NCBI RefSeq assembly: GCF_002245625.1 | Contig: NZ_NOIG01000014.1 | Location: 1-64,000 of the forward strand | Direction of reading: 5' to 3' | DNA length: 64,000 bases | Origin: Acidovorax kalamii | GTDB taxonomy: Bacteria; Pseudomonadota; Gammaproteobacteria; Burkholderiales; Burkholderiaceae_C | Part shown: positions 1 through 11,939 of the stretch, one piece after another | How positions within the stretch are numbered: position 1 is the stretch's first letter | How the letters are laid out: each line of letters opens with the position of its first letter | Notes under the pieces: model-generated | Database searches by the model: none | What the model saw: the letters and a program-made list of their open reading frames with translations, nothing else | What the model was told of the DNA's origin: nothing | Made by a program: the position numbers and the translations under genes

Positions 1-1
1 C

Positions 2-694
2 GCCGTGGCCCAGGCCGAAGCCGCCATGGCCGAGGCCCAGGGCGTGCGGGACGCAGCCCAGGCCGCACTGGCTGCCTGGGGCGTGCAGGCCGCGCCCACC
101 CTGGCGCTGGCGGACGGGGCAGAGCCCGAGCCCCCCGTGCCCGATGCCACGGCAGCCGCTGCCCAGCACCCTGCGGCGGCCGACTGGCAGGACCAGGCCG
201 AGGTGGCCCGCCGCGCCGCCGACCTGGCCGCCGTGCAAACCCGCGCCAACCCCGAGCTGACGGTGGCCGCCACGCGCGGCCGCGAGCAGGCGGGCGACCG
301 CTACCAGCAGACCTTCACCGTGGGCCTGCGCATACCCCTGGGCGGGGGCGATCGCGCGCAGGCAAAGCAGGCCACAGCCCGCGCCGATGCCATCGATGCC
401 GAGGCGCGTTCTGCCGTGGAGCAGAGGCGCCTGGCCGCCGACATCGCCGCCGCCATGGCCCGCGTAAAGGCCACGCAGGCCCAGCGCGACGCCTTGGCAC
501 GCCACGCGGCGCTGGCGCAGGGCACACGCGGCTTTATCGACAAGGCCTTCCGCCTGGGCGAAGCCGACGGCCCCACGCGCCTGCGTGTGGAGCTGGAGGC
601 CGCCCAGGCCGAACGCCAGCTGGCCCGCGCCCGCATCGACGCGGCGGCCGCCATCTCCCACCTGCGCCAAGCCCTGGGCCTGCTGCCGCAATGA
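2..694 (+). CDS. TolC/CzcC-like outer-membrane efflux protein (3' part)
   Basis: This is the C-terminal 230 or so residues of an outer-membrane factor of the TolC (OEP) family; the gene enters from the left edge, so its start is not visible. TolC proteins form the trimeric channel-tunnel through which tripartite pumps export substrate across the outer membrane. What is seen is an Ala/Arg/Gln-rich helical region, a strand-like FTVGLRIPLGGG segment typical of the OEP repeat, then long alternating helices ending in LRQALGLLP. Its stop overlaps the next start (ATGA), and a membrane-fusion protein and RND pump follow, which supports a CzcC-like role in metal efflux. The family call rests on the repeat pattern and the context. 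Confidence 0.85.
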   Translation, partial: AVAQAEAAMAEAQGVRDAAQAALAAWGVQAAPTLALADGAEPEPPVPDATAAAAQHPAAADWQDQAEVARRAADLAAVQTRANPELTVAATRGREQAGDRYQQTFTVGLRIPLGGGDRAQAKQATARADAIDAEARSAVEQRRLAADIAAAMARVKATQAQRDALARHAALAQGTRGFIDKAFRLGEADGPTRLRVELEAAQAERQLARARIDAAAAISHLRQALGLLPQ

Positions 695-1302
695 CGCCCT
701 TGAGGCCCTCACCACTTTTGCTGAACACCATGACACTCTCTTCCGCTTTCTCCACACTGGGCCTGGCCCTGCTGCTGGGCTTGCTACCGCCGACCGCGCT
801 GGCCGGTGATGGCCACGACCATGGCGAAGCCCCCGCCGCCCCAGCGGGCACGGCCCTGCCGCGCTTTGCCGCCACCTCCGACCTGTTTGAACTGGTGGGC
901 GTGCTCGACGGGCAAAAAATCGCGCTCTACCTGGACCACGCGGGCGACAACAGCCCCGTGAAGGACGCCCGGCTGGAGCTGGACATTGCAGGCACCAGCG
1001 TGCCCGTCACCCGCGTGGCCGAGGGCGAGTTCCAGGCCACCCTGGCCGCCCCGCTGGCCGAGGGTGTGAGCCCGGTCACCGCCACCGTGGCCGCAGGCAA
1101 TGAGACGGACCTGCTGGCAGGCGAGATCGACCTGCACCCCGCAGCCCACACCGATGCCGCACCGGCCGGGCTGGCCCGCCGCACTGGGCTGATCGCAGGC
1201 GCCGTGGCTGCCGTGCTGCTGGCGCTGGTCGCCGTGTGGGGTTTGCGCCGGGGCCGTACTGCCCGCATGGGCAACACCCAGCGCGTGGGAGGTGCAGCAT
1301 GA
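691..1302 (+). CDS. His-rich membrane-anchored protein of the RND efflux operon
   Basis: Unrecognised small envelope protein of 203 residues. It has an N-terminal hydrophobic signal segment (SAFSTLGLALLLGLLP), then a GDGHDHGE stretch that looks like a metal-binding His/Asp cluster, a beta-rich middle, and one C-terminal transmembrane helix (about residues 167-187) ending in Arg-rich residues. It may therefore be anchored by its C-terminus with most of the chain in the periplasm. The start at 691 gives ATGA coupling with the outer-membrane factor; an ATG at 730 would give a more usual signal peptide and is a real alternative. It ends with ATGA overlap into the membrane-fusion gene. A periplasmic metal-binding or pump-accessory role is inferred only from these features. 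Confidence 0.75.
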   Translation: MTPLRPSPLLLNTMTLSSAFSTLGLALLLGLLPPTALAGDGHDHGEAPAAPAGTALPRFAATSDLFELVGVLDGQKIALYLDHAGDNSPVKDARLELDIAGTSVPVTRVAEGEFQATLAAPLAEGVSPVTATVAAGNETDLLAGEIDLHPAAHTDAAPAGLARRTGLIAGAVAAVLLALVAVWGLRRGRTARMGNTQRVGGAA

Positions 1303-2420
1303 AGCGCTTCCACCCCATGCCCTCTTGGCTGGCCCTGCTGATGGCCGCCGCGCTCAACGCCCCCCTGCCAGCCCTGGCAGGCCCCGGCCACGACCATGGC
1401 GACGTGCAGCCCGCGCCCACCGGCAACGGCCCCAGCCGCCAGCCCGATGGCAGCGTGTTTTTGCCCAAACCCGCACAGCGCCAACTGGGCGTGCGCACTC
1501 TGGTGGCAGCCACCGGGCAACACGCCAAGGCCTTTGAACTGGCGGGCACTGTGGTGATGGACCCCAACGCGGGGGGCAAGGTGCAGGCCGTGCTGGCCGG
1601 GCGGCTGGAGGCCGGGCCCAAGGGCCTGCCGGGCGTGGGCCAGGCGGTGCGCAAGGGCGAGGTGCTGGCCTATGTGGTGCCCACGGCGGGCGCCATCGAG
1701 CGCTCCAACCAACTGGCCCAGCAGGCCGAACTGCGCGCCGCCCGCGACCTGGCCGCACGGCGCGTGGCGCGCCTCACGGAGCTGGCCGACACCGTGCCGC
1801 GCAAGGACATCGAGGCCGCCGAGAGCGAGCTGCACAGCCTCACCCAGCGCCTGGGCGCCGTGGGCGCGGGCCTGGCCACACGCGATGCGCTGGTGGCGCC
1901 CGTGTCGGGCGTCATCGCTTCGGCCAACGCCGTGGCCGGGCAGGTGGTGGATGCGCGCGAACTGGTGTTCGAGGTGGTAGACCCATCGCGCCTGCGCATC
2001 GAGGCCCTGGCTTACGACCCGGCACAGGCCCAGAGCGTGGCCGGTGCCACGCTGGCCGTGGGCGGGCAGCGCGTGCCGCTGCGCTTTGTGGGCGCGGCGC
2101 GCAGCCTGCGCGACCAGGCGCAGCCGCTGCAGTTTGCGGGCGACTCGTCTGCGCTGGGCACCTTGGCCCTGGGCCAGCCGGTGCGCGTGTTCGTGCAATC
2201 CACCGACAAGGTGGAGGGCGTGCAAGTGCCCGCTGTCGCGCTGTTGCGCAACCCGGCCAACCAGACCATCGTGTGGGTCAAGGAGTCGCCCGAGCGCTTT
2301 GCGCCACGGGTGGTCACGGCGGTGCCGCTCGATGGCACCTCGGTGGCCGTGACCTCGGGCCTGAAGCCCGGCGACCGCGTGGCCACGCAGGGCGCTACGC
2401 TCATCAACCAGGTCCGCTAA
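1299..2420 (+). CDS. RND efflux membrane-fusion protein, CzcB/CusB-like
   Basis: Periplasmic adaptor (HlyD/CzcB family, 373 residues) that links the inner-membrane pump to the outer-membrane channel. After a signal peptide ending near ALAGPG it carries another GHDHGD cluster. It then has barrel-sandwich (lipoyl-like) halves around a short helical hairpin (residues about 125-185, AQQAELRAARDLAARRVARL), a beta-barrel, and a membrane-proximal domain (VAVTSGLKPGDRVATQGA). The start at 1299 is chosen because GGAGG lies 7 bases before it, it overlaps the preceding stop as ATGA, and it gives a clean signal peptide; the frame stays open 63 bases upstream without such support. It lies 9 bases upstream of the pump gene, so one operon is likely. 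Heavy-metal specificity is inferred from the pump type. Confidence 0.9.
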   Translation: MKRFHPMPSWLALLMAAALNAPLPALAGPGHDHGDVQPAPTGNGPSRQPDGSVFLPKPAQRQLGVRTLVAATGQHAKAFELAGTVVMDPNAGGKVQAVLAGRLEAGPKGLPGVGQAVRKGEVLAYVVPTAGAIERSNQLAQQAELRAARDLAARRVARLTELADTVPRKDIEAAESELHSLTQRLGAVGAGLATRDALVAPVSGVIASANAVAGQVVDARELVFEVVDPSRLRIEALAYDPAQAQSVAGATLAVGGQRVPLRFVGAARSLRDQAQPLQFAGDSSALGTLALGQPVRVFVQSTDKVEGVQVPAVALLRNPANQTIVWVKESPERFAPRVVTAVPLDGTSVAVTSGLKPGDRVATQGATLINQVR

Positions 2421-2429
2421 GGAGTCACG

Positions 2430-5549
<3,120 letters not shown>

Positions 5550-5621
5550 GCTTTTCTTGTTTTGTTTTCGTTCTCTTTATTTGTTCGTTTGCTTTTTCAT
5601 TCACCCTTTGAAAGGACTCTC

Positions 5622-6020
5622 ATGAAAACTACCCGTCAACTTTTCGCCGCCCTGGCCCTCGCAGCTGTGGCCACCACTGCCGCCCACGCCGCAGGCGACC
5701 ACGGCGCGGGCCATGACCACAAGCCCCAGCACGGCGGCATCGTGGCCGAAGCCAACGACATGGACTATGAACTCGTCGCCAAGCCCGACACCATCACCTT
5801 GCACCTGCGCGACCACGGCAAACCCGCCAAGACCGAGGGCGTGAGTGCCAAGCTCACCCTGCTCAACGGCACCGAGAAATCCGAGGCTGTGCTTGTACCG
5901 GCAGGCGAGGGCAGGCTCGAAACCAAAGGCATCTTCAAGGTCGCAGCAGGCACCAAGGTGGTGGCGTTGGTGACGCTGCCGGGCAAGAAGGCGGCGAATG
6001 TGCGGTTTGCGGTGAAGTAA
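5622..6020 (+). CDS. Small periplasmic His-rich protein of the efflux operon
   Basis: Unrecognised exported protein of 132 residues. It starts with a clear signal peptide (MKTTRQLFAALALAAVATTAAHA), then GDHGAGHDHKPQHGG, a His/Asp cluster fit for metal binding, and an all-beta domain. The start at 5622 follows AAAGGA and gives the signal peptide; earlier in-frame codons run through the T-rich spacer at 5550-5610 and are unlikely to be coding. The gene lies 72 bases after the RND pump. By position it could be a periplasmic metal-binding accessory, comparable in role but not obviously in sequence to CusF. It is the third product in this operon with an HDH cluster right after its export signal. 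Confidence 0.8.
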   Translation: MKTTRQLFAALALAAVATTAAHAAGDHGAGHDHKPQHGGIVAEANDMDYELVAKPDTITLHLRDHGKPAKTEGVSAKLTLLNGTEKSEAVLVPAGEGRLETKGIFKVAAGTKVVALVTLPGKKAANVRFAVK

Positions 6021-6165
6021 GCCGCTGCCAAAGAGGGCAAGCGTTGTGCTCGACGCGCCGCCGCGTTGGCTTTTGCTGGCGTGGCGGTGTGTTGTCTGTC
6101 TCAGTGGCAGTGCGCCATGAGCACCGGCGAGATGGGTGCGTGCGTGGTTTCAGTGTTGCGGTGTG

Positions 6166-6234
6166 CTGAAACTTGAAGAAAATTGGGCTCTACCGCCTGT
6201 CTGTAAAGCGCTTATAGCTATCAAATTGGTAGTA
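6166..6234. repeat. Dispersed intergenic repeat, copy 1
   Basis: The segment reads GAAGAAAATTGGGCTCTA, then AAAGCGCTTATAGCTATC and AAATTGGTAGTAA. The word AGCTAT with neighbouring AGCGCTT recurs in other intergenic gaps here (40189-40263, 48197-48275, 53256-53328). Such hairpins are, to my knowledge, very common between genes in Comamonadaceae. Copy boundaries are approximate because the copies are diverged. Confidence 0.5.
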
Positions 6235-6317
6235 ATTTGGTTGATGCCGGGCGCAAGGTGCTGAGCTTCCGTAAGCAAAGGAATCGGTAGATTTTTGAGG
6301 CAGCGTGTGGCTGTTTT

Positions 6318-6333
6318 AGGCTGGTTGCCGACG
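6318..6333 (+). repeat. 16-base word shared with 20715-20730 (copy 1)
   Basis: AGGCTGGTTGCCGACG occurs identically here and at 20715-20730, both times in gene-poor DNA with unrelated flanks. It may be the core of a decayed dispersed element. Confidence 0.4.
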
Positions 6334-6533
6334 TTCAGCGGAGACAGTCGGACGACAGATCTGCGCCTAAACCAGACGCTCTCAAGGTCGAAATTGAAAC
6401 CAGTCCTGAACTCTTACTACCCGCAAGCCCACCTGGTGCAGAACCTCTGCGGTTTCCTTGCGGACAGGGGTGAAGCCGATCCGACATTTTTCAGAGCTTT
6501 CGGAAGAACGAGAATGCTTTACTGATCCCACGT

Positions 6534-7361
6534 TCAGGAGGGGTAAGGCCTCAATGACTCAAGCAGCGCGTTACCGAACGGCAGTGACCCCAGATTAGTT
6601 TGTCCACCATCGATGGCGATGACGGTGCCGTGGATGTAGCGGGCAGCGCCGCTGCACAGGAACAGCGCCAAGTCTGCAATTTCATCCAGGTCTGCGGCTC
6701 GCGCCATGGGAATGCCCGCCAGCACGCGCGCCCAGCTCACGTCCCCTTCAGGCGCGAGGCGCCTCATGCCTTCTGTATCCGCCACCGGGCCGGGTGCGAT
6801 GGCGTTACAGCGCACACCACGCTGCGCCCATTCGATGGACAGCGTGCGCACCAGCATGTCGATGCCTGCCTTGGCCGCACACACATGCGCTTGTGTGGCC
6901 ATGGGCATCACCGACTGGACCGCCGAGACGGCCAGCAGATTGGATCGTCCTTCGCGCAGCAGCGCCAGCACGGCACGGAAGGTGTTCCAGGTGCCGACAA
7001 GATCGATGTCCACCACTGTCCGAAAACCATTGGAGGACATGTTGGCAGCCTCGGCAACGAAGTTGCCCGCTGCGCCCGCGATGCAAATGTCTACCGGGCC
7101 AAAGGCTGCGTGTGCCTGGCTGAAGGCGCTTGCCAGTGCGTCGAAATCGCGCACGTCCGCCGCAAAGCCCTGCGCTTGCCCACCCACTGCTCGGATGGCG
7201 GTGGCCGCGCCTTCAGCCCGTTCCAGGCTGCGTCCCACGATGGACACCGCTGCCCCTTGGGCTGCAAAACGTTCTGCGATGCGGCGGTTGATGCCGCTGC
7301 CGCCACCCGTGATCAGTGCGTGCTGCCCGTGCAGCAAGCCATCTTTGAAAACATCTGCCAT
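6534..7361 (-). CDS. SDR-family oxidoreductase, 2,4-dienoyl-CoA-reductase-like
   Basis: Short-chain dehydrogenase/reductase of 275 residues. The NAD(P)-binding TGGGSGI motif lies near the N-terminus, and IAGAAGNF replaces the usual NNAG. The expected YxxxK is absent; the active-site region reads SAVQSVMPMATQAHVCAAKAG, with a Lys but no Tyr at the classical place, as in the 2,4-dienoyl-CoA/enoyl-CoA reductase subgroup. The IAPGPVADTEGM and IAIDGGQ motifs complete the fold. The start at 7361 avoids overlap with the upstream permease stop at 7388; longer starts would run into that gene. It is the last gene of a sugar-type ABC importer operon, so it may act on the imported compound or its CoA ester. 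The actual substrate is unknown. Confidence 0.87.
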   Translation of the reverse strand: MADVFKDGLLHGQHALITGGGSGINRRIAERFAAQGAAVSIVGRSLERAEGAATAIRAVGGQAQGFAADVRDFDALASAFSQAHAAFGPVDICIAGAAGNFVAEAANMSSNGFRTVVDIDLVGTWNTFRAVLALLREGRSNLLAVSAVQSVMPMATQAHVCAAKAGIDMLVRTLSIEWAQRGVRCNAIAPGPVADTEGMRRLAPEGDVSWARVLAGIPMARAADLDEIADLALFLCSGAARYIHGTVIAIDGGQTNLGSLPFGNALLESLRPYPS

Positions 7362-7387
7362 CTTGAGCTTCTTTGGGTTGTGTGAAA

Positions 7388-8377
7388 TCAGTGCGCCGAG
7401 TCTTTGTGGCGCAAGCAATAGGCCAGTGCAGCCGCCCCGATCAGCGTGCCCTGCAGCATCAGCTTGCCGGGCTCACCCAGGCCCAGGCTGGTGAGGAAGT
7501 TGAAGAGAAAAACCAGCATGAACGCCGCAACCGCCGGGCCCAGCATGCCGCCACGCCCGCTGCCGAAGTTGATGCCGCCCAGAATGGACGCCGCCAGTGC
7601 GTTGAGCGCCAGATCCGCGCCCAGCTTGACATTGCCCACGCCCACGAAGCCCAGCAGCATGAGGCCGCTGAGGGCCGACATGGCGCCCGAGGTGACATGC
7701 GCCACAAACACCACGCGCAGGTGCGGCAGTCCCGACAGGCCCGCAGCACGCGGGTTGGCGCCCACGGCATCAAGCACGCGACCAAAAGCACTGCGGCGCA
7801 GCCACAGGGCCAACGGCACCAGGGTCGCAATCCAGAGCAATGGCACCAGCGGCACCCCGGCCACGCGCGCGCGGCCCATGGAACGCAGGATTTCTGGCGC
7901 ATCGCCAACGGCATGGAACTGGCTCAACGCAATCACGGTGCCCGACAGAATCATCGACACGGCCAGCGTCACGATAACCGCCGAAGCACGCACCCGCACG
8001 ATCAAAAAGCCGTTGAATGCCCCGACCAGTGCACCAAACAGAATGCACAGCGGCAATGCGATGGGCCAGGGCAAGGGCATCACGCCGCTGGTCAACAGAT
8101 ACGACACCACCGCAATCACACCACCTGAGGACAAGTCGAGCGAGCGGCAGCGCATCACCAAAGACTGCCCGATGGTGGCGAAGCCCAGCGGCGCCGCCTG
8201 GCGCAAGATGAGCAGTAGCAAGAACGGAGAAAGAAGGTTGGGTCTCAGGGCCGCCGCGCTGACCAGCAGCACCACGGTACCCAGATAAGCGGGTGGCAAC
8301 GCCAGGATGAATGTCATTGCCTGTTGCAGGCGGTACGCCAGCCCGGGGGAAGAGGATAGGGACATGGATGAAGACAT
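7388..8377 (-). CDS. Ribose-type ABC transporter permease (second)
   Basis: Inner-membrane permease of the RbsC/AraH family (BPD_transp_2), 329 residues. It shows about eight to ten hydrophobic helices and the family motifs LGFATIGQSLVMRCRSLDLS, GAFNGFLIVRVRASAVIVTL and NALAASILGGINFGSGRGG. It pairs with the permease encoded just upstream to form a heterodimeric channel driven by the RbsA-like ATPase. The start at 8377 lies 8 bases after the upstream stop; an ATG 12 bases downstream is also possible. A longer open frame continues through the upstream gene but in a different reading frame from that gene's product, so the extension is not real. Confidence 0.9.
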   Translation of the reverse strand: MSSSMSLSSSPGLAYRLQQAMTFILALPPAYLGTVVLLVSAAALRPNLLSPFLLLLILRQAAPLGFATIGQSLVMRCRSLDLSSGGVIAVVSYLLTSGVMPLPWPIALPLCILFGALVGAFNGFLIVRVRASAVIVTLAVSMILSGTVIALSQFHAVGDAPEILRSMGRARVAGVPLVPLLWIATLVPLALWLRRSAFGRVLDAVGANPRAAGLSGLPHLRVVFVAHVTSGAMSALSGLMLLGFVGVGNVKLGADLALNALAASILGGINFGSGRGGMLGPAVAAFMLVFLFNFLTSLGLGEPGKLMLQGTLIGAAALAYCLRHKDSAH

Positions 8378-8385
8378 GGGCGAAC

Positions 8386-9312
8386 TCACATTCCAACGAT
8401 GTGCCGGCGCTGCAGGCTCACGGCCGCAAGCAACAAGACACCGGTCAACACCCCGCGCATGAAGGGAGATACGCCGAACAGGTTGAGGCCATTGGTCATC
8501 AGCCCGAGGCTCAGCACCCCGGCCACCACACCTGCCACGCTGCCGACGCCGCCTGTCAGTTGCACGCCGCCCAGGGCCACGGCCGCAACGGATTCCAGCG
8601 CATAAGACGCCCCCAGAGCCGGGTCTCCGGCCGCCACACGCGCGGCCAGGAAAAGTCCCGCCCACGCTGCAGCAACCGAGCACCACACATAGGCTCCCAC
8701 GACCACGGATTTCACGCGCACGCCATTGAGGTAAGCGCTGCGCGGGTGGCCACCCACCGCGAACAGGTGCGCACCAAAACGAGTTCGACGCAGCACAATG
8801 CTGGCTGCCAGCGCTGCTGCCGCACACCACAACAGTGGTGCCGGGATGCCTGCCGCCTCGCCCGTCGCAGCCGCCGTCATGGCGGGCGCGATGGAGCCTC
8901 CAGGAATCGGCAGCACCACGTAAGCCAGTCCTTGCAGAAAAGTTGCGGTGCTCAGTGTCATCACCAGCGGGTGCACGCCCGCGAAGGCCACGCCCATGCC
9001 GTTGACCGTTCCCACTGCAACCCCCAGGGCGGTCGCCATGGCGACGGCGGCCAGTGGATCGCTCTGGGTGGCGGCGAAGGCGGATGCCAGGCTCATCACC
9101 GAACCCACCGACAGGTCGATGCCTGCCACCAGCGTGACAAACAACTGCCCCACAGCCACTATGAGCAGTGCGCCGATCTGGCCACTGAAGTTCAGAAGGT
9201 TCTGGGGGGAGCGGAAGTCTGCCTGGGTGGCGGCAAGGAGCAACACCAGGACGACAGGTAGGCCAAGGGTGTAGTGCGTCAGGCCAGTGCGGGCCGGATT
9301 TAGAGTGGTCAT
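8386..9312 (-). CDS. Ribose-type ABC transporter permease (first)
   Basis: RbsC-family inner-membrane permease of 308 residues. The signature region reads LFVTLVAGIDLSVGSVMSLA, followed by NGMGVAFAGVHPLVMTLSTA and SVAAVALGGVQLTGGVGS, which match the family's conserved loops. The start at 9312 overlaps the stop of the ATPase gene as ATGA, indicating translational coupling. A longer frame to 9435 would lie inside the ATPase gene and is rejected. With its partner permease it makes an unequal pair, as in several sugar, autoinducer-2 and sugar-alcohol importers. Confidence 0.9.
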   Translation of the reverse strand: MTTLNPARTGLTHYTLGLPVVLVLLLAATQADFRSPQNLLNFSGQIGALLIVAVGQLFVTLVAGIDLSVGSVMSLASAFAATQSDPLAAVAMATALGVAVGTVNGMGVAFAGVHPLVMTLSTATFLQGLAYVVLPIPGGSIAPAMTAAATGEAAGIPAPLLWCAAAALAASIVLRRTRFGAHLFAVGGHPRSAYLNGVRVKSVVVGAYVWCSVAAAWAGLFLAARVAAGDPALGASYALESVAAVALGGVQLTGGVGSVAGVVAGVLSLGLMTNGLNLFGVSPFMRGVLTGVLLLAAVSLQRRHIVGM

Positions 9313-10838
9313 GCGGTGGCCTCGTGGGGGGATTCGCTGCGCAGTGCGTGGCCCAGCAGCAGTTCTTCGGTGGCGCTGTGCGCGGGCACATCGGCCACAA
9401 TGGCGCCACCACGCACAACCAGAATGCGGTCGCACAGGCCGATCAGCTCGGGCAGGTCGCCAGAGACGGCCAGGATCGTGCCGCCCTCGGCCGTAAAGCG
9501 GCGCAGCAGCTCATAGATTTCCGCTTTGGCGCCCACATCGACGCCGCGCGTGGGCTGCTCGACCAGCAGAATCTGCACATCGGCTGCCAGCCAGCGGCCA
9601 AGCATGGCCTTCTGCTGGTTGCCGCCCGAAAGCGAGCCCACGGGCTGCGCTGGGGGTGTGCGCAGTCCCATGCGGTCGGCCAACCGTCGCACCAGATCCG
9701 GAGCGCGCGGCGCCCGGCGCCACAGCGGGGTCTGGCGTAGGGGGCCGAGCCAGATGTTGTCTTCGATGGACAGGTCGAGGTACAGCCCCTCGCCTTTGCG
9801 GTCTTCGGGCAGCAGGGCCACACCGCAGCGCACAGCGGCAGCCACGCTGCCAGGCGCAACAGCGATATTGTGGCCACCGTCTGCCCATATACGCACGGTG
9901 CCGCCGCTGCGCTCCTGTGCTCCGGCTAGGCTGCGGATGATTTCGCGCTGGCCTTGGCCTTCAAGCCCGGCAATGCCCACGATCTCGCCCCGGCGCAGCA
10001 TGAATGACACAGGGGGGCTGTGGGGTGTGGCTTTGAGGTGTTCCACCTGCAGTGCAGGCACATCGGGCACATGTGCCGGGCGCTCGGGAAACAGCGCCTC
10101 CAGTTCGCGCCCCACCATCAGCGCCACCAGGGCATCGGGTGTTAGGCTTTCGATGGGCTGCGTGGCCACATGTGCGCCGTCCTTGAGCACCGTCACGGTG
10201 TCGCAGAAGCGGAAGATCTCCTCCAACCGGTGACTGATGTAGAAGACCAGTTTGCCCTGGTCCTTCAAGGCGCGCAGCAGGGTTTCGAGTTGGTCTACCT
10301 CTGCGCGGTTCAGCGGCGCGGTGGGTTCATCGAAGATGAAAATGTCGGCCTCGGAATGCAGGCCTTTGGCGATCTCCAACAATTGTTGTTCACCCACGCT
10401 GAGCGTGCCACACAGCCGGTCGGGGCCCAGCGCGATGCCGGTGCGCTGGAGTACCTGTACGGCCTCATGCCGAAGCGCGCGCAGGTTCAGCAAGCCGCCG
10501 CGCGTCAGTTCGCGCCCCAGGCACAGGTTCTCGGCTACCGTGAGGTTGGGCAGGATGGTCAGCTCCTGGAACACGGTGGACACCCCCGCGCGGCGCGCCT
10601 TGGCGGGCGTACCCAGCGCCGCGCGGCGGCCCTGGAGCAAAATCTCGCCGCTGTCGGGCTGGTGCACCCCGGCCAGCAGTTTCATCAGCGTGGATTTTCC
10701 CGCGCCGTTCTCGCCGGTCACGGCGTGGATCGAGCTGGGCCAGCCCTTCAGGCTGACCGCCTTGAGCGCGGCGTTCTGGCCGAACGACTTGCTCACGCTG
10801 CGCAGCTCCACCAGGGGCTGGCGCTCCTTGATCGTCAT
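9309..10838 (-). CDS. Ribose-type ABC transporter ATP-binding protein (double cassette)
   Basis: Cytoplasmic ATPase of the RbsA/XylG/MglA family, 509 residues with two fused nucleotide-binding domains. The first has Walker A GENGAGKST (residues 42-50), signature LSVGEQQ and Walker B IFIFDEPTAP. The second has a degenerate Walker A (GLEGQGQREI), as is usual for this family, an intact LSGGNQQK signature and LLVEQPTRGVD. It energises import by the two permeases encoded immediately downstream. It starts 15 bases after the binding-protein gene ends. The family supports a sugar or polyol substrate but does not identify it. Confidence 0.93.
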   Translation of the reverse strand: MTIKERQPLVELRSVSKSFGQNAALKAVSLKGWPSSIHAVTGENGAGKSTLMKLLAGVHQPDSGEILLQGRRAALGTPAKARRAGVSTVFQELTILPNLTVAENLCLGRELTRGGLLNLRALRHEAVQVLQRTGIALGPDRLCGTLSVGEQQLLEIAKGLHSEADIFIFDEPTAPLNRAEVDQLETLLRALKDQGKLVFYISHRLEEIFRFCDTVTVLKDGAHVATQPIESLTPDALVALMVGRELEALFPERPAHVPDVPALQVEHLKATPHSPPVSFMLRRGEIVGIAGLEGQGQREIIRSLAGAQERSGGTVRIWADGGHNIAVAPGSVAAAVRCGVALLPEDRKGEGLYLDLSIEDNIWLGPLRQTPLWRRAPRAPDLVRRLADRMGLRTPPAQPVGSLSGGNQQKAMLGRWLAADVQILLVEQPTRGVDVGAKAEIYELLRRFTAEGGTILAVSGDLPELIGLCDRILVVRGGAIVADVPAHSATEELLLGHALRSESPHEATA

Positions 10839-10853
10839 GGTGCGCGCTTCCTG

Positions 10854-11939
10854 TTACTTGCTGCGGTAGGTTTCCACGATCTTGGCTTCGGGCAGCACCG
10901 TGGGCATCCAGTAGGAGTCGTTCAGCTCAGGGCGGAAGAATTTGTCGAGCTGGTCCCGCGCAATCGGGGTCGGCATCGAAAAGTACGAGCGGTACAGCGG
11001 CTTGCCCTCTAGCAGCGCGCTCGATGCGCGCACCACGGCAGTGCCCAGGCCCGGCGTCACGATCGGTGCCACAGTCTTCACACCCGCTTGCTTCCACACG
11101 CGCAGAAAGCCGTTGTTGGCCTCGCCCGTCATGGGCACCAGGGGCTTGCCCGCCTCCTTGAACACGTCGATGCAGGCGCGTGTCATCTCGGCGCCCGAGA
11201 ACCAGATGCCATCGACCGGCTGGCCGGACAGCACCAGGTTTTCGCAAATCTGTTTGGCCTTGGCGTAGTTCCAGTCGCCAAACACCTCGTTGGTGATCTT
11301 GAGGTTGCTGCCCTCGATGGCTTTCTTCAACCCGTCGTAGCGCTGCTGCTCTTCATCGACCCCCGCAATGCCGCGGAACACCCAGAGGTTGCCCTTGCCG
11401 CCCAGCTCCTTGCGCAAAAACTCACCGCCCTGCTGACCAAAAATGCGGCCACCGGCCCAGATTTCGGTGGTGGATGGCACGGCGCGGCCATATGAGCCCA
11501 GCGTGACCACCGGGATGCCCGCCTTGGCGGCCTTCTCGATCAGCGGCGCACCGATGGCCTGCGAGATGGGGCCGATGATGAGCAGGTCCACCTTCTTGGT
11601 CAGCAGGTCTTCCACGTCGGCTACCTGCTTGGCGGGCTGCCAGTTGGCCTCGGTGAAGATGAATTCGCCGATGTTCTTGTCCTGCGCGGCGGCGTGGCGC
11701 ATCTCGGCGATGAGCTGCACGATCCAGCTGTTGCCCATGCCGGCCCACGAGACACCAATGCGCCAAGGCCCGGCCTTCTTGTACTGGCCGGGCTTGGTCT
11801 GCTCGGCCGTCGTGGCCGTGAGCAGGCCGGGCGGCAGCAGCTCGACATCGGCCGCATGCGCGGCCTGTGCGGCGGCCAGGCCGGCCAGTGCCAGGGCGGC
11901 CAGGGCTTTCTTCCAGTGGAATGGTGTGGGTGCAAGCAT
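10854..11939 (-). CDS. Periplasmic sugar-type ABC substrate-binding protein
   Basis: Exported binding protein of 361 residues, type I periplasmic binding fold (RbsB/TorT-like). A typical signal peptide (LAALALAGLAAAQAAHA) is followed by a first lobe with RIGVSWAGMGNSWIVQ, then VDLLIIGPISQAIGAPLI and a hinge around GIPVVTLGSYG. An AGGAGACA ribosome-binding site lies just before the ATG. It is the first gene of the importer operon that continues through the ATPase and two permeases to an SDR. The ligand cannot be told from sequence; the TorT-like class also includes sensors, but the permease genes argue for transport. Confidence 0.9.
   Translation of the reverse strand: MLAPTPFHWKKALAALALAGLAAAQAAHAADVELLPPGLLTATTAEQTKPGQYKKAGPWRIGVSWAGMGNSWIVQLIAEMRHAAAQDKNIGEFIFTEANWQPAKQVADVEDLLTKKVDLLIIGPISQAIGAPLIEKAAKAGIPVVTLGSYGRAVPSTTEIWAGGRIFGQQGGEFLRKELGGKGNLWVFRGIAGVDEEQQRYDGLKKAIEGSNLKITNEVFGDWNYAKAKQICENLVLSGQPVDGIWFSGAEMTRACIDVFKEAGKPLVPMTGEANNGFLRVWKQAGVKTVAPIVTPGLGTAVVRASSALLEGKPLYRSYFSMPTPIARDQLDKFFRPELNDSYWMPTVLPEAKIVETYRSK

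Larger units (their letters stand above)
6021..6533. other. Intergenic region with dispersed repeat; no convincing gene
   Basis: This 513-base stretch separates the efflux operon from the convergent SDR gene. It contains one copy of a dispersed intergenic repeat (6166-6234) and a 16-base word shared with the region before the Argonaute operon (6318-6333). A 76-codon open frame at 6295-6525 has no ribosome-binding site and no recognisable product. No strong T-tailed terminator hairpin was found by eye. Confidence 0.5.

Noticed and set aside
6295-6525. 76-codon open frame before the SDR gene
   Set aside because: No ribosome-binding site, no recognisable product, and it overlaps a repeat-like word.
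7388-9418. A single 676-codon minus-strand protein covering both permeases
   Set aside because: Only its C-terminal half is a permease. The upstream half is out of frame with the first permease, which is better explained as a separate gene with ATGA coupling.
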